A stretch of 64,000 nt of DNA. It comes from Pseudomonas sp. B28(2017) (GTDB lineage: Bacteria; Pseudomonadota; Gammaproteobacteria; Pseudomonadales; Pseudomonadaceae). Shown in pieces: positions 1-9,022 of this stretch (position 1 is its first letter; each line of letters starts with the position of its first letter). The translations under genes were made by a program, and so were the position numbers. The DNA is taken from NCBI RefSeq assembly GCF_002113025.1, contig NZ_NEJH01000009.1, forward strand, positions 62,001 to 126,000, in the 5' to 3' direction. Under the pieces are notes generated by a model, which worked only from the letters and a program-made list of their open reading frames with translations, was not told where the DNA came from and ran no database searches.

Positions 1-59
1 TGGCCCTGGCCGACGCGTTGACCGGCGCGCTGGTCAAGCAATTCCCGGACAAGTTCTGA
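1..59 (+). CDS. C-terminal end of an unidentified protein (partial)
   Basis: The reading frame runs in from the left edge and ends at TGA 57-59, giving a tail of about 18 residues that ends in VKQFPDKF. The next gene starts 19 bases downstream on the same strand, so the two may be co-transcribed. The tail is too short to assign a family. Confidence 0.5.
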   Translation, partial: ALADALTGALVKQFPDKF

Positions 60-78
60 TATCGCGCGAGGGCACCCC

Positions 79-744
79 ATGCTGGAAGGACTGGGCCGAA
101 CACAGCAAGACCTGCTCAATGCGCTGCTGCACCATGCGGGCGGCATGAGCATTGACGAGCTGGCTGAACATCTGGCCGTCACGCGCACGGCGATCCGCCA
201 ACACCTGGCGGCGCTGGAGCGTGACGGTCTGGTGCTGCGCGGCGACACCCGTCCGACGGGTCGTCGTCCGGAGCAGTTGTATCGGCTCACCGACCACGCG
301 CGGGAGCAGTTCCCTCGCCACTATCAGCTACTGGCCAGCGTATTGATCGATGAAGTGGCGGGCATCATCGGTCCTGAAGCCCTGGCTTCACTGATGCGCA
401 GCATGGGCCACAAGCTGGCTCTGGAGCGTGAACAACAGGTCGTGGATGAAGCCAGGATCGTGCAGCACATGAACCAGGCGGGCTACGAAGCCGAGGTGTT
501 TTTTCGCTCGGCCGGCACCCCGGAAATCGTCGCGCATAACTGCGTCTTCCACCGCCTGGCCGCTGCCCACCCGGTGGTCTGCGAGCTGGACCTGGCCTTG
601 ATCGGCACGCTGGGAGGCGGTGAAGTCGAACACAGCGAATGCATGGTGCGTGGCGGGCACGTCTGTCGCTTCAGACTGCGACCGAGCGAAACCCCGGACG
701 TCGCGACAGAGGCTGCTTCAGTCAATACCGATAAACCAGCCTAG
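79..744 (+). CDS. SufR-like HTH regulator with a four-cysteine C-terminal half
   Basis: A 221-residue protein. Residues about 10-75 form a winged helix-turn-helix (core around residues 27-50, VTRTAIRQHLAALERDG) of the type seen in DeoR/ArsR/SufR regulators. The C-terminal half has cysteines at 155, 168, 188 and 196; the C-x12-C spacing resembles the Fe-S ligand region of SufR, although later spacings differ. A role as a metal- or redox-sensing regulator is therefore inference from family features. It follows the partial upstream gene by 19 bp. A GAGGGCACCCC stretch precedes the ATG and serves as a plausible ribosome binding site. Its target is not visible in this window. Confidence 0.75.
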   Translation: MLEGLGRTQQDLLNALLHHAGGMSIDELAEHLAVTRTAIRQHLAALERDGLVLRGDTRPTGRRPEQLYRLTDHAREQFPRHYQLLASVLIDEVAGIIGPEALASLMRSMGHKLALEREQQVVDEARIVQHMNQAGYEAEVFFRSAGTPEIVAHNCVFHRLAAAHPVVCELDLALIGTLGGGEVEHSECMVRGGHVCRFRLRPSETPDVATEAASVNTDKPA

Positions 745-945
745 CGCTTGCTAAAACCCATGGACTGATCCTTGTCCGGGCTGAAAATCCCCCACCCTAC
801 AGCCCCGCCGACACCCTTCGTCGGGCTCATGGCTTCGCCCGAAAATAGACAGGTCTGCAACGTGAACCTTGTTTCGAGGCGCCAGTCATAGCCCAGCGCT
901 TTTCTCCCACTTTCTTCGTTGTCATCTCATCAGAGTTGTCCGTCC

Positions 946-1806
946 ATGCGCCAAACTGTCGTTGCCTTGCGCTTTTCTTCGCTGTGCCTGTTTCCCCTGC
1001 TCCCCGTTTTTGCCAGCCCCGCCCATGCCGATGGGCAGCGGCAACTGGTCGACGCCATCAACGACTATCGCGCCCATCCGCAGCGCTGCGACCGGCGACC
1101 GACGCAACGTTTGTCCCCCCTGAAGCTCAAGTCGAACCTGGCCCTGCCCGTTGGTTATGGCGGTGGGTTGCGGGACCGGTTAAAGGCTTCCGGCTATCAG
1201 GCAACCATGGTGCGGTCGATCCGCGTGGTGGGTGCACGGGATGCCGATGAGGCATTCGATTTGTTCCAGGACGAACATTGCGCAGCACTGCTCGACAACC
1301 AATACGCCGATATCGGCGTCAGCCGCGCCGGGAGTGAGTGGCAAGTGGTGCTGGCGCGCCCGGTGCTCGACGGGCAAACCGGCGATCCACGCAGCGCCGC
1401 CCAGGCGTTACTGGCGCAGGTCAACGCAGCCCGGGCCAGGCCGCGCCTGTGTGGTCGCCAGCGCTTCGCCGCCGCGCGGCCGCTGTCCTGGAACGCCGCC
1501 CTCGGCGCCGCAGCCCAAGGCCATAGCAAGGCCATGGCCTACGGCAACTATTTCGCCCACCAGGACCCCGACGGCGACATGCCCTACGACCGTGCCAAGG
1601 CCGCCGGTTACCGAGGCCGGCAGATCGGTGAAAACATCGCCGCCGGGCAAGGTTCACCAAGCAAGGCCATGGCCGGCTGGCTCGCCAGCCCCGGGCACTG
1701 CGCCAACCTGATGAACCCGATGTTCACCCAGGTCGGTGCCGCTTACGCCACCAACGCGCGCAGCGACAACGGTGTTTACTGGACAATGCTGTTTGGCGCG
1801 CCTTGA
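946..1806 (+). CDS. Secreted CAP-domain (SCP/PR-1) protein
   Basis: The ATG at 946 gives 286 residues with a signal peptide (about 1-28, ending SPAHA). Residues about 150-286 are a CAP domain: NAARARPRLCG at its start, the HSKAMAYGNYFAHQDPDG helix and loop, and the IGENIAAG and SPGHCANLMNP segments. The earlier region (about 30-140) looks like a decayed CAP copy: it starts with a matching helix (DAINDYRAHPQRC) and ends HCAALLDNQYADIGV, parallel to HCANLMNPMFTQVGA, but lacks the catalytic-like core. CAP proteins are exported proteins of varied role. A TTG at 919 is an alternative start, but ATG directly before the hydrophobic leader fits better. Confidence 0.8.
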   Translation: MRQTVVALRFSSLCLFPLLPVFASPAHADGQRQLVDAINDYRAHPQRCDRRPTQRLSPLKLKSNLALPVGYGGGLRDRLKASGYQATMVRSIRVVGARDADEAFDLFQDEHCAALLDNQYADIGVSRAGSEWQVVLARPVLDGQTGDPRSAAQALLAQVNAARARPRLCGRQRFAAARPLSWNAALGAAAQGHSKAMAYGNYFAHQDPDGDMPYDRAKAAGYRGRQIGENIAAGQGSPSKAMAGWLASPGHCANLMNPMFTQVGAAYATNARSDNGVYWTMLFGAP

Positions 1807-1839
1807 GCCGCTGACCAACCCCACCTTGCGGGCATTAAA

Positions 1840-1860
1840 AAGCCCGCACTGGGCGGGCTT
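1840..1860. terminator. Hairpin terminator after the CAP-domain gene
   Basis: Arms AAGCCCGC (1840-1847) and GCGGGCTT (1853-1860) pair around a 5-base loop 34 bases past the stop codon. An A run on the left would become a U run for minus-strand transcription, so it may act in both directions. Confidence 0.6.
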
Positions 1861-2241
1861 CGCGGGTGAGTGTAAGTAGGTGGCCGGTGCTGGTCTCCGG
1901 CTTACAAGGTTTATCAGGCCTCCCACAAAAGAGTCATGAAACTGTAATGGAACTCTTCTGCTTCACACGGCATAAGGGCTGGATCCCAGCGCGGGGATCT
2001 TTCTAACCGTGTACCCTTCGGAACGCGCCCCACGTCTCCTTGCTATCCTTTTGCGCATCAGTCTGCGTCTTCACCTACAGTTCTGAGGATAGCAAAACAG
2101 GCACGATTGCCAACCGGGCTTTTAGACCGATTTCGACCAGCAGAAAACAGCGCAGGACGGAAAAATACTATCGATACAGGGATGACTTTCAGCAAAGCTT
2201 GAGCTGACTGCAAACCTGACCACTGCCTGACAATCCGTGCC
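1861..2241. other. Gene-free 380-bp stretch with inverted repeats
   Basis: No convincing coding frame. Two structures stand out: GATCCC (1982-1987) facing GGGATC (1994-1999) followed by TTTCT, and a perfect 10-bp pair TTGCTATCCT (2040-2049) with AGGATAGCAA (2086-2095) separated by 36 bases. A structured RNA is possible but not established. Confidence 0.35.
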
Positions 2242-2874
2242 TCATGCAGGCCGACGCACCACCCTCACCTTCCCGCTATCGCCGCCACCACAGAACAACC
2301 GCTCGCCACCATCGGACTCAAGCCCCGACACGCCCACGCCTTCGGGCATCTTGAGGCTCTCCAGTACTTCACCGGTTTGCGAGTTGATGCGACGTAATTC
2401 ACTCTCGTCACCCTCCCAGGTGCCATGCCACAAAGCACCGTCCACCCAGGTCACGCCGGTGACGAAACGGTTGGATTCGATTGTGCGCAGGATTTTGCCG
2501 CTCTCGGGATCGATCTGGTGAATCCTGCGTTCGCGGTACTGGCCCACCCACAACGTCCCTTCGGCCCAGGTCAACCCCGAATCGGTGCCTGCACCGGGGG
2601 CAGGAATCGTCGAGAGGATACGGCCGGTACGGGGGTCGATTTTGTGGATGCGGTCTTCGGCGATCTGAAACAGATGCTCGCCATCGAACGCAGTGCCGGC
2701 ATGGGCCGCGACATCGATCGAACTCAGCACCTGGCCGCTTTCCGGGTCCAGGGCGTTGATTTTGGTGTTGCTCGCGAACCAGACCTTTTCGCCGTCCCAG
2801 GTGACGCCGCACACATGGTCGACATCGGCAAACGGGCCATATTCACGAATGATTTCAGCAGTTGCGTGTTTCAT
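2242..2874 (-). CDS. Beta-propeller protein, glutamine-cyclotransferase/SMP-30-like
   Basis: A 210-residue protein built of repeated blades of the form KINALDPESGQVL, RIHKIDPRTGRIL, RIHQIDPESGKIL and ELRRINSQTGEVL, each preceded by a GVTW/GLTW-type strand. This is the pattern of small PQQ-like or glutamine-cyclotransferase-like propellers. There is no signal peptide, so it is likely cytoplasmic. It starts 35 bp after the end of the HTH regulator (2910-4130) on the same strand and is probably co-transcribed with it. Substrate and reaction are unknown. Confidence 0.7.
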   Translation of the reverse strand: MKHATAEIIREYGPFADVDHVCGVTWDGEKVWFASNTKINALDPESGQVLSSIDVAAHAGTAFDGEHLFQIAEDRIHKIDPRTGRILSTIPAPGAGTDSGLTWAEGTLWVGQYRERRIHQIDPESGKILRTIESNRFVTGVTWVDGALWHGTWEGDESELRRINSQTGEVLESLKMPEGVGVSGLESDGGERLFCGGGDSGKVRVVRRPA

Positions 2875-2909
2875 CTGGCATTCCTCGATGGGGGTTGGTG
2901 GCGTTCATC

Positions 2910-4130
2910 CTAGCCACCGGGCAGCGGCGCCGGGAGTAACAAGGTCGTCGCGAATCCCGGCACGGGCGGTGTCATCCAGCGCCGTGCGCGACCACGGCCA
3001 AACCACTGCACCTTGCCCTGTGCCGCCAGCGTATCGAGCGCCCGTTGCACCGTGCGCTGGCTGGTACCCAGCGCCAATGCCAGGGCGGAACTCGACCACG
3101 ACTCGCCATCGGCGAGGCAGGCAACGACCGCGGCAAACTTTTCCTCGATCGGTTGCGCCAGTGTCACCACCTGCGTACAGACCGGTGACTGCAGGGCATA
3201 ACCGCGCGCCGTCGCGATGACGCCGGCCAAAGGCTTGAGTGCTTGACGCAACCTGCCGATTTCCACGCGAAGCCGGGCGCGATGGGATTCATCCGAGAGC
3301 TTCAAGCGGAACGCCCGGGCGATCAGCGTTTCCCGCGCAACGTCGGCGGGCCACGTCTCGGCCAAGGCGCGGGCGAGCACGAACAGGATCGGCCGCGTCG
3401 CAAGCGACACAGACATGCCACAGCCGCGCACAACGTACCGACAGGCATCCACCACCAGAGACGTCGAAGCGAACAACGCTTCAACTTCATCGAGCAACAG
3501 TGGCCGTACTTCACCCTGGGCAACCAGGTGTGCCGCGGGTGCGTCGAGCAGATGCGCAGCCTGTTCAACCTCAGCCATCAGCGCGGCAATCCCCGTTCGA
3601 CCGGCCGCCTGCCCGGCCCTCATCAATGCCTCCCGTGCCGAGTTCGATTGCAGGCGTCGAATGGCAATACCCGCCAAGACCAGTTCATGGGTTGCACGCA
3701 ACGCTGGCGGCAATGGGCCGGGGTCGAGTTCGGCCAGTAACTGCTGCGCCTCATCAAGCTGGCCGAGCAACAGCAAACGGCGGATTTGCAGATAGCGTGC
3801 ATGAGCGGCATTGACCCGGTCACCGTGGTGTTCAAGGGTGACCCGCGCCGTTTCGAGCGCCTTGACCGGCCACCCGAGCTCCCGTGAAGCCAGGGCGATT
3901 TCGGCCTCGGCCACCACGCATCGCGCGCGGGCCAGCACTTCCCTGGGGGCAAAGGCCCGTTGCGCACGCTTGACCAGCGCCCTGGCCCGCACCAGATCGC
4001 CCAGTTGCGCCATGGCGATACCGCGCAGGGCCAGCGCTGGCGCATCGTCGCGCAATGCCACGCGGTCCAGTGCGCCCAGCGGGTTCCCCGCCGCCAACGC
4101 CTGGGCGGCGGCCGTGATCATCGAGTCCAT
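2910..4130 (-). CDS. Helix-turn-helix regulator with helical-repeat N-terminal region
   Basis: 406 residues. The first about 230 are Ala/Leu-rich helices resembling TPR-type repeats (GIAMAQLGDLVRARALVKRAQ). Residues about 255-310 look like a response-regulator-type winged helix (LIARAFRLKLSDESHRARLRVEIGRLRQALKPL, read in segments), and about 335-385 is a second HTH (SSSALALALGTSQRTVQRALDTL). It lies immediately upstream of the beta-propeller gene on the same strand and 84 bp from the divergent DUF899 gene, which it may regulate; that is inference from position only. Confidence 0.7.
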   Translation of the reverse strand: MDSMITAAAQALAAGNPLGALDRVALRDDAPALALRGIAMAQLGDLVRARALVKRAQRAFAPREVLARARCVVAEAEIALASRELGWPVKALETARVTLEHHGDRVNAAHARYLQIRRLLLLGQLDEAQQLLAELDPGPLPPALRATHELVLAGIAIRRLQSNSAREALMRAGQAAGRTGIAALMAEVEQAAHLLDAPAAHLVAQGEVRPLLLDEVEALFASTSLVVDACRYVVRGCGMSVSLATRPILFVLARALAETWPADVARETLIARAFRLKLSDESHRARLRVEIGRLRQALKPLAGVIATARGYALQSPVCTQVVTLAQPIEEKFAAVVACLADGESWSSSALALALGTSQRTVQRALDTLAAQGKVQWFGRGRARRWMTPPVPGFATTLLLPAPLPGG

Positions 4131-4214
4131 CGAAATCCCGCCACGCTTGTCACTCCCACCGATCGATACCCGGGTTTAGTCTAAATCACGACCTTTCACC
4201 AGGAGCGTACAACG

Positions 4215-4973
4215 ATGAACACGCACAAAACCGCGACCCGGGACCAATGGCTGGCAGCACGCTTGCAATTGCTTGAAGCGGAAAAAGCCCTGACCCTACG
4301 CAGCGATGAAGTGGCCAGGCAACGCCAGGCATTGCCATGGGTACGCCTCGACAAGGCGTACCGCTTCGATACCGACAGCGGCAGCGCAACCCTGGCCGAG
4401 CTCTTCCAAGGGCGCTCGCAACTGCTGGTCTACCACTTCATGTTCGGCCCCGACTACACCGCCGGCTGCCCTTCCTGCTCAGCCATCGCCGATGGCTTCG
4501 ACCCCCTCGTCATCCACCTGGCTAACCACGACGTGACCCTGATGGCGATATCCCGCGCGCCGTTGGCGAAACTGCAGGCCTACAAGCGCCGAATGGGCTG
4601 GACGTTCCCCTGGGTCTCGGCCGCCGACAGCGACTTCACCGCCGACTTCAATGTCTACTTCACCGAAGCGCAGCAGCGCGAAGGCTTGGTCGAATACAAC
4701 TACCAGCGAGGCGGCCATGCCATGGACGCCAGTGAAATACCGGAGCCGGTGAAACAGTTCGCCGCAACCTGTGGCACCGACGCGCCGACCTACACCCGCG
4801 ACCGGCCGGGGCTGAGTACGTTCGTGTTGGAAGACGGCGAGATTTATCACACCTACTCCACCTACGCCCGAGGCCTGGACGGATTGTGGGGCATGTACCA
4901 ATGGCTCGACCGCGCACCCAAGGGGCGCAATGAAACGGGACCCTGGTGGCGCCGGCATGATGAGTACAGGTGA
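4215..4973 (+). CDS. DUF899 family thioredoxin-like protein
   Basis: A 252-residue protein matching the DUF899 pattern: an N-terminal ALPWVRLDKAYRFDT segment, the central LLVYHFMFGPDYTAGCPSCS block with a CPSC motif at the thioredoxin-fold active position, ISRAPLAKLQAYKRRMGW, and a C-terminal region ending in WWRRHDEY. Members are predicted thioredoxin-fold oxidoreductases without settled substrates. The start has AGGAG (4201-4205) about nine bases upstream of ATG. It is divergent from the 2910-4130 regulator. Confidence 0.85.
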   Translation: MNTHKTATRDQWLAARLQLLEAEKALTLRSDEVARQRQALPWVRLDKAYRFDTDSGSATLAELFQGRSQLLVYHFMFGPDYTAGCPSCSAIADGFDPLVIHLANHDVTLMAISRAPLAKLQAYKRRMGWTFPWVSAADSDFTADFNVYFTEAQQREGLVEYNYQRGGHAMDASEIPEPVKQFAATCGTDAPTYTRDRPGLSTFVLEDGEIYHTYSTYARGLDGLWGMYQWLDRAPKGRNETGPWWRRHDEYR

Positions 4974-5218
4974 GTGCCAACGGTGTCACTGACTATAGAA
5001 GCGATCTGCTGCACATTTTGATTGGCTGATCGGCTCAACGAATTCACCGCGATTCATGAGCAATCCGGCAACAGTGTTTATCCCGCCGACCGATATTTGC
5101 GCCCCTGCCAAACGCCTAATATCGGCTCTACCCAAGTGAGCAAACCCAGTCAGAAGCAACCCGCTCACAAGGTAATAGACCCCTTGCAGGACAACGCTTC
5201 AACCACGAGGTGAACATC

Positions 5219-5491
5219 ATGAAACTGGTAAAAATCGCACTCTTTGTCGCGCTTGGCACCACCGGCGCCCAGGCCTTTGCAGACGACAGCCACTCGACTG
5301 CCACCACCGGCCAATCACCCGTCGAAACCTACACATACGGCACCAGGCTTGATATCAAGCGCGTCATCGAAGTATCGGAAATCGCCAATGAATGCGGCCC
5401 CGTCCCGGCGCGCATGACTTATCAAGATTCACAGGGCCAACGCCGCACGATTGAGTACCAAGTAATGGGCAGCGGATGCTCGAACGGTTGA
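5219..5491 (+). CDS. DUF2790 small exported protein
   Basis: The ATG at 5219 lies eight bases after GAGG and gives 90 residues; a GTG at 5210 overlaps the ribosome binding site and is unlikely. A signal peptide (about 1-21) precedes a short domain with the DUF2790 pattern: YGTRLDIKRVIEV, then CGPVPARMTYQDSQG, then YQVMGSGC. This family is common in Pseudomonas as small periplasmic proteins of unknown role. The gene stands alone, with LysR convergent downstream. Confidence 0.85.
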   Translation: MKLVKIALFVALGTTGAQAFADDSHSTATTGQSPVETYTYGTRLDIKRVIEVSEIANECGPVPARMTYQDSQGQRRTIEYQVMGSGCSNG

Positions 5492-5553
5492 ACACTGTAC
5501 GGACGATGGAGGGTCGACACTCCATGCGTACAGCCTTTTCCAAAGCTCCAGGG

Positions 5554-6486
5554 TTATATGGCAGCACCCACGACTTTTTCATCAGACGCCAGCAACCCCG
5601 GAATGGAATGCTTCAGGAATTCCACCCAGGTTTTTATTTTTGCATCCACGAACTTGCGTGACGGGTAGATCGCAAACAGGCTCAACTCTTCAAGCCGATA
5701 CCCTGGCAATACGCGCACCAGAGTCCCCGCCCGCAGCCCCTCAACGGCTGAAGCAATCGGTTGAATGCCAATCCCCATCCCGTTCTTGATCGCGAATGTC
5801 ATGGCGTCAGCCGTGTTGACGTGAAAGGGGGACACAGGCGTGCTGAACGTTTCTGCCCCAAGCGGGCCTTCAAATACCCAGTTCTCGACCGGCATGACCG
5901 TGTTGACGATTCGCAGGCAATCATGGCCATCGAGTTCACTCGGCGAACCGGGAATCCCGCGTTCGCTCAGGTACGCCGGCGAAGCGCAGAGGATGCTGTA
6001 GGTGATACCCAGCCGTTGGGCGACAAACCCGGAATCAGGCAGGTCCCGCGCCAGCACAATCGACATGTCATAACCTTCCTCCAGCAGATCCGGCAGCCGA
6101 TTGGTCACGGTCAGGTCAAACAGCACCGAAGGATAGGTTTCTCGGTAGCGGGCAATGGCGCCGATCACGTAATGGTTGCCAATGGCCGACATGGCATGGA
6201 TTTTCAGCCGGCCTGCGGGCATGACCTGAGCCGTGCCCGCCTCTTCATCGGCCTCCCGTACTTCCTGCAGAATCCGTTCGCAGCGCTGCAAATAACGCAC
6301 ACCGGCTTCGGTCAATGCCAGACGCCGGGTGGTCCGATTGATCAGCCGCGTCTGCAGCCTGGCCTCCAGGCTGGAAACGGCTTTTGAAACGTTGGTCGTG
6401 GTGGTGTCCAACATCGCGGCCGCCGCGGTGAAGCTGCCGCTTTGGGCTACCGCCACGAAACACCGCAGGGTCTGGAAAACATCCAT
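5554..6486 (-). CDS. LysR-family transcriptional regulator
   Basis: 310 residues from the ATG at 6486, eight bases after a GAGG site; the GTG at 6495 overlaps that site. Residues 1-60 are the LysR winged HTH (FTAAAAMLDTTTTNVSKAVS, then LEARLQTRLINRTTRRLALT); residues about 90-300 are the periplasmic-binding-like effector domain. It is the last gene of a minus-strand run from the efflux genes, 64 bp after the aldo/keto reductase, which it may control. The effector is unknown. Confidence 0.9.
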   Translation of the reverse strand: MDVFQTLRCFVAVAQSGSFTAAAAMLDTTTTNVSKAVSSLEARLQTRLINRTTRRLALTEAGVRYLQRCERILQEVREADEEAGTAQVMPAGRLKIHAMSAIGNHYVIGAIARYRETYPSVLFDLTVTNRLPDLLEEGYDMSIVLARDLPDSGFVAQRLGITYSILCASPAYLSERGIPGSPSELDGHDCLRIVNTVMPVENWVFEGPLGAETFSTPVSPFHVNTADAMTFAIKNGMGIGIQPIASAVEGLRAGTLVRVLPGYRLEELSLFAIYPSRKFVDAKIKTWVEFLKHSIPGLLASDEKVVGAAI

Positions 6487-6550
6487 CGTTTTCACCTCAA
6501 GGGATTGGCAAACAGGGCGGTCCGGTGACGGGCCGCCCCGGCGTCAGGCA

Positions 6551-7501
6551 CTACGGCTTGCGCGGAATGAACCCGGGGACACCGGTTTCAACCACCGAGT
6601 TGAAGCGTATACGGGTTGTGATGTCTTGTTGAATCTCGACCATGGCCCTGTGCGGCAAGGTCGAGATATCGATATTTTCCCGGATATGGCTTGGTGTTGC
6701 CGAGGTGGTCAGGAACGCCACTCCACGCTGTACCGACCAGGCCAATGCCACCTGGGCCGGTGTTTTCTGCAGGCGCCGGGCAATGCCGGTGATCACCGGG
6801 TCTTGCAGCACATTCGGCTGCATGCCATGCCCCAGTGGCGCAAACGCCAGCACGATAATCCCGTGTTCTTTGCAGAACTCAAGCAACTCCCACTCCGGCA
6901 GATAAGGGTGGGATTCGACCTGCACCACGGCAGGTTTTATCCGGGCGACGGCGACAAGTGCCTTCAGCGCCTCCAGTGTGATATCGGACAGGCCGATGGA
7001 CCGCGCCCGCCCCTCATCCACCAGCCGCTCAAGCGCCCGCCACGTCTCGATCAATGTCACGCCGTTGTCGTAGATGACGTTGCCCTGCCCGTCCCTCGGG
7101 TCCTGGTTTTCGCCGGGTTGAAAGGCAAACGGCGTGTGGATCAGGTAACAATCGATGTAGTCCACTTGCAGGCGTTGGCAACTGGCTTCGAACGCGGGCT
7201 CGACGCGCTCGGGACGATGGTTGGTGTTCCACAGTTTGGTGGTGATGAACAGCTCTTCGCGCCGGACTTTACCGGCCTCCTGCATTTCCTTCAGCGCTAC
7301 GCCAACCTGTGCTTCGTTACGATAGCGCTCGGCACAATCGAAATGGCGGAAACCGGCGGCCAGCGCTTCCTTTACTGCCTGGGTCGTGGTGGCGAGATCG
7401 CGGAACAAAGTACCGAATCCAACCGCCGGCATCTCGACCGCCCCGTGGTTGAGCGCAAACCGGGTATCGCGCAGCCCGTCGTGAAAGGCTTCATAGGTCA
7501 T
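6551..7501 (-). CDS. Aldo/keto reductase
   Basis: NAD(P)H-dependent carbonyl reductase of the AKR fold, 316 residues from ATG 7501, which has GGAG seven bases upstream. An ATG at 7525 overlaps the stop of the preceding efflux gene (TAATG) and is an alternative. The family features are present: GFGTLFRD near the start, FDCAERYRNEAQVG with catalytic Asp and Tyr, TKLWNTNHRPE with the lysine, YIDCYLIHTPF with the histidine, and the GLSDITLEALKALV and SHPYLPEWELLEF segments. It sits between the outer membrane factor and LysR genes, possibly detoxifying an efflux substrate (inference). Confidence 0.88.
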   Translation of the reverse strand: MTYEAFHDGLRDTRFALNHGAVEMPAVGFGTLFRDLATTTQAVKEALAAGFRHFDCAERYRNEAQVGVALKEMQEAGKVRREELFITTKLWNTNHRPERVEPAFEASCQRLQVDYIDCYLIHTPFAFQPGENQDPRDGQGNVIYDNGVTLIETWRALERLVDEGRARSIGLSDITLEALKALVAVARIKPAVVQVESHPYLPEWELLEFCKEHGIIVLAFAPLGHGMQPNVLQDPVITGIARRLQKTPAQVALAWSVQRGVAFLTTSATPSHIRENIDISTLPHRAMVEIQQDITTRIRFNSVVETGVPGFIPRKP

Positions 7502-7524
7502 GTGTTTACTCCAGGCCGCAGCCA

Positions 7525-9003
7525 TTATTGATACGAAGTTTTCTGCCCGTCGCCAGACGCAACGCGCTGCTCGAAGGCACCGACGCAATTGCCGCCCAGC
7601 GCAATGAACAACTGCACGGTGTCGAGGTACTGCGCGGTTTTCACGCGGATCTGTCCCAGCAGCGCCTGTTCATAGGCACGCTCCGCTTCCAGGACCTGGA
7701 GAATGCTGTTTTCGCCCTGGGCAAAGGCTTGCTGGTTCAACTGCAAACTGGTTTCAGCCGCTCGCAAGGCATCGGTCTGGGCCAGGTGTTCCTCGGCGTC
7801 ATGGTTGATCGCCTGCAAGGTGTCGGCGACCTGCCCGAACGAGGTGATGACCGTCTGCTGGTAACCGGCGAGTGTCGCCTTGTAACCGTCGACAGCCGCC
7901 TGCCGTTGCGCCTTGAGCGTTCCGCCATCGAAGAGCGGCCCGGCCAGCCCGGCAGCGAAACCCCAGAGTGCCGCGCCGCCATTGCCGGAAGCCGCCTGCG
8001 CCAGGGACGCCGACAGCGTGACGTGGGGATAGAGGTTCGCCGTCGCCACCCCCACCGCTGCGCTGGCCATGTGCATCTGAGCTTCGGCTTGCAGCACATC
8101 CGGCCGGTCGTGAGCCATTTCCGAAGGCAGGCTCACCGGCATGTTCGACGGCAGGACAAACTCGCTCAAGTCAAAGTCGGGAGCGACCCAGTCCGCCGGC
8201 CCCTTGCCCGTCAGAATCGACAGTGCATGACGTGCGGCGTCACGCTGTTGAGCGAGGGGCGGCAACAACGTGCGGTCCTGCGCCAGTCGTGTTTCGGCCA
8301 GGGATACATCGATCTGCGTGGTGCTGCCATTGAGGCGGGCCATGCGCACCAGCTCAAGGTTCCTCGTGTCATTGGCCAGCAGCTTTTCCACGGCCTGGAT
8401 CTGCGCGTTGGCGGAGGCCACCAGCAACGCCTGGCTGGCGACGTTGCCGGTCAGGGTCAGGTATGCCGCTTCGTACCGGTGTTTTTGCAGGTCGGCAAAC
8501 GCCTGCTGTTGCTCGACCAATCGCTGGTTGCCGCCGAACACATCAAGGTCGAACCCTACCCGCGGTCCTATCGCGTAGAAATTGCTGACGGAGGGCTCCT
8601 TGGCGTTGTGCACCCGTTGACGGCCGGCTACGGCGCCGAAATCGACCTGCGGATAAAGCGCACCCTGCGCCGCTGCAACAGAGGAAGCGGCTTGCCGGAT
8701 CGTGGCATCGGCCGCCACCAGGTCCAGGTTACCGTCGATAGCGCGACGAACCACCTGGTCGAGCTTCTGCGAGCGAAAGGCAGACCACCAATCGCCGCTG
8801 ACCTTCCTGCCGAGGTCGATCCGTGGGTCTGCACCCTGGGCCAGACGTTGCTCGGCTTGCCGGTCATAGTGCTGCGATGTTCTCGCCGCCGGTGTTTCAT
8901 AGTTCGGGCCAACGGTGCAGGCCGTCAGCAATACCGGCACCGACAACGCCGCGAGCTTCATTTGCATCCAATAGCGGTTGAGGACCAGCGCATGAGATTT
9001 CAT
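7525..9003 (-). CDS. Outer membrane efflux lipoprotein, OprM/NodT family
   Basis: 492 residues from ATG 9003, with GGAG eight bases upstream. The N-terminus has a lipobox (VLLTAC) followed by TVGPNYETP, the signature of the OprM/CusC/NodT lipoproteins. Two TolC-type repeats follow, with typical segments such as DLVAADATIRQAASSVAAAQ and RPDVLQAEAQMHMASAAVG. It forms the outer membrane channel of the tripartite pump whose other parts are encoded directly upstream; the gap to the MFS gene is 19 bp. The stop overlaps a possible ATG of the next gene (TAATG). Confidence 0.9.
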   Translation of the reverse strand: MKSHALVLNRYWMQMKLAALSVPVLLTACTVGPNYETPAARTSQHYDRQAEQRLAQGADPRIDLGRKVSGDWWSAFRSQKLDQVVRRAIDGNLDLVAADATIRQAASSVAAAQGALYPQVDFGAVAGRQRVHNAKEPSVSNFYAIGPRVGFDLDVFGGNQRLVEQQQAFADLQKHRYEAAYLTLTGNVASQALLVASANAQIQAVEKLLANDTRNLELVRMARLNGSTTQIDVSLAETRLAQDRTLLPPLAQQRDAARHALSILTGKGPADWVAPDFDLSEFVLPSNMPVSLPSEMAHDRPDVLQAEAQMHMASAAVGVATANLYPHVTLSASLAQAASGNGGAALWGFAAGLAGPLFDGGTLKAQRQAAVDGYKATLAGYQQTVITSFGQVADTLQAINHDAEEHLAQTDALRAAETSLQLNQQAFAQGENSILQVLEAERAYEQALLGQIRVKTAQYLDTVQLFIALGGNCVGAFEQRVASGDGQKTSYQ

Positions 9004-9022
9004 TTGGCAAACTCCACGAAAA

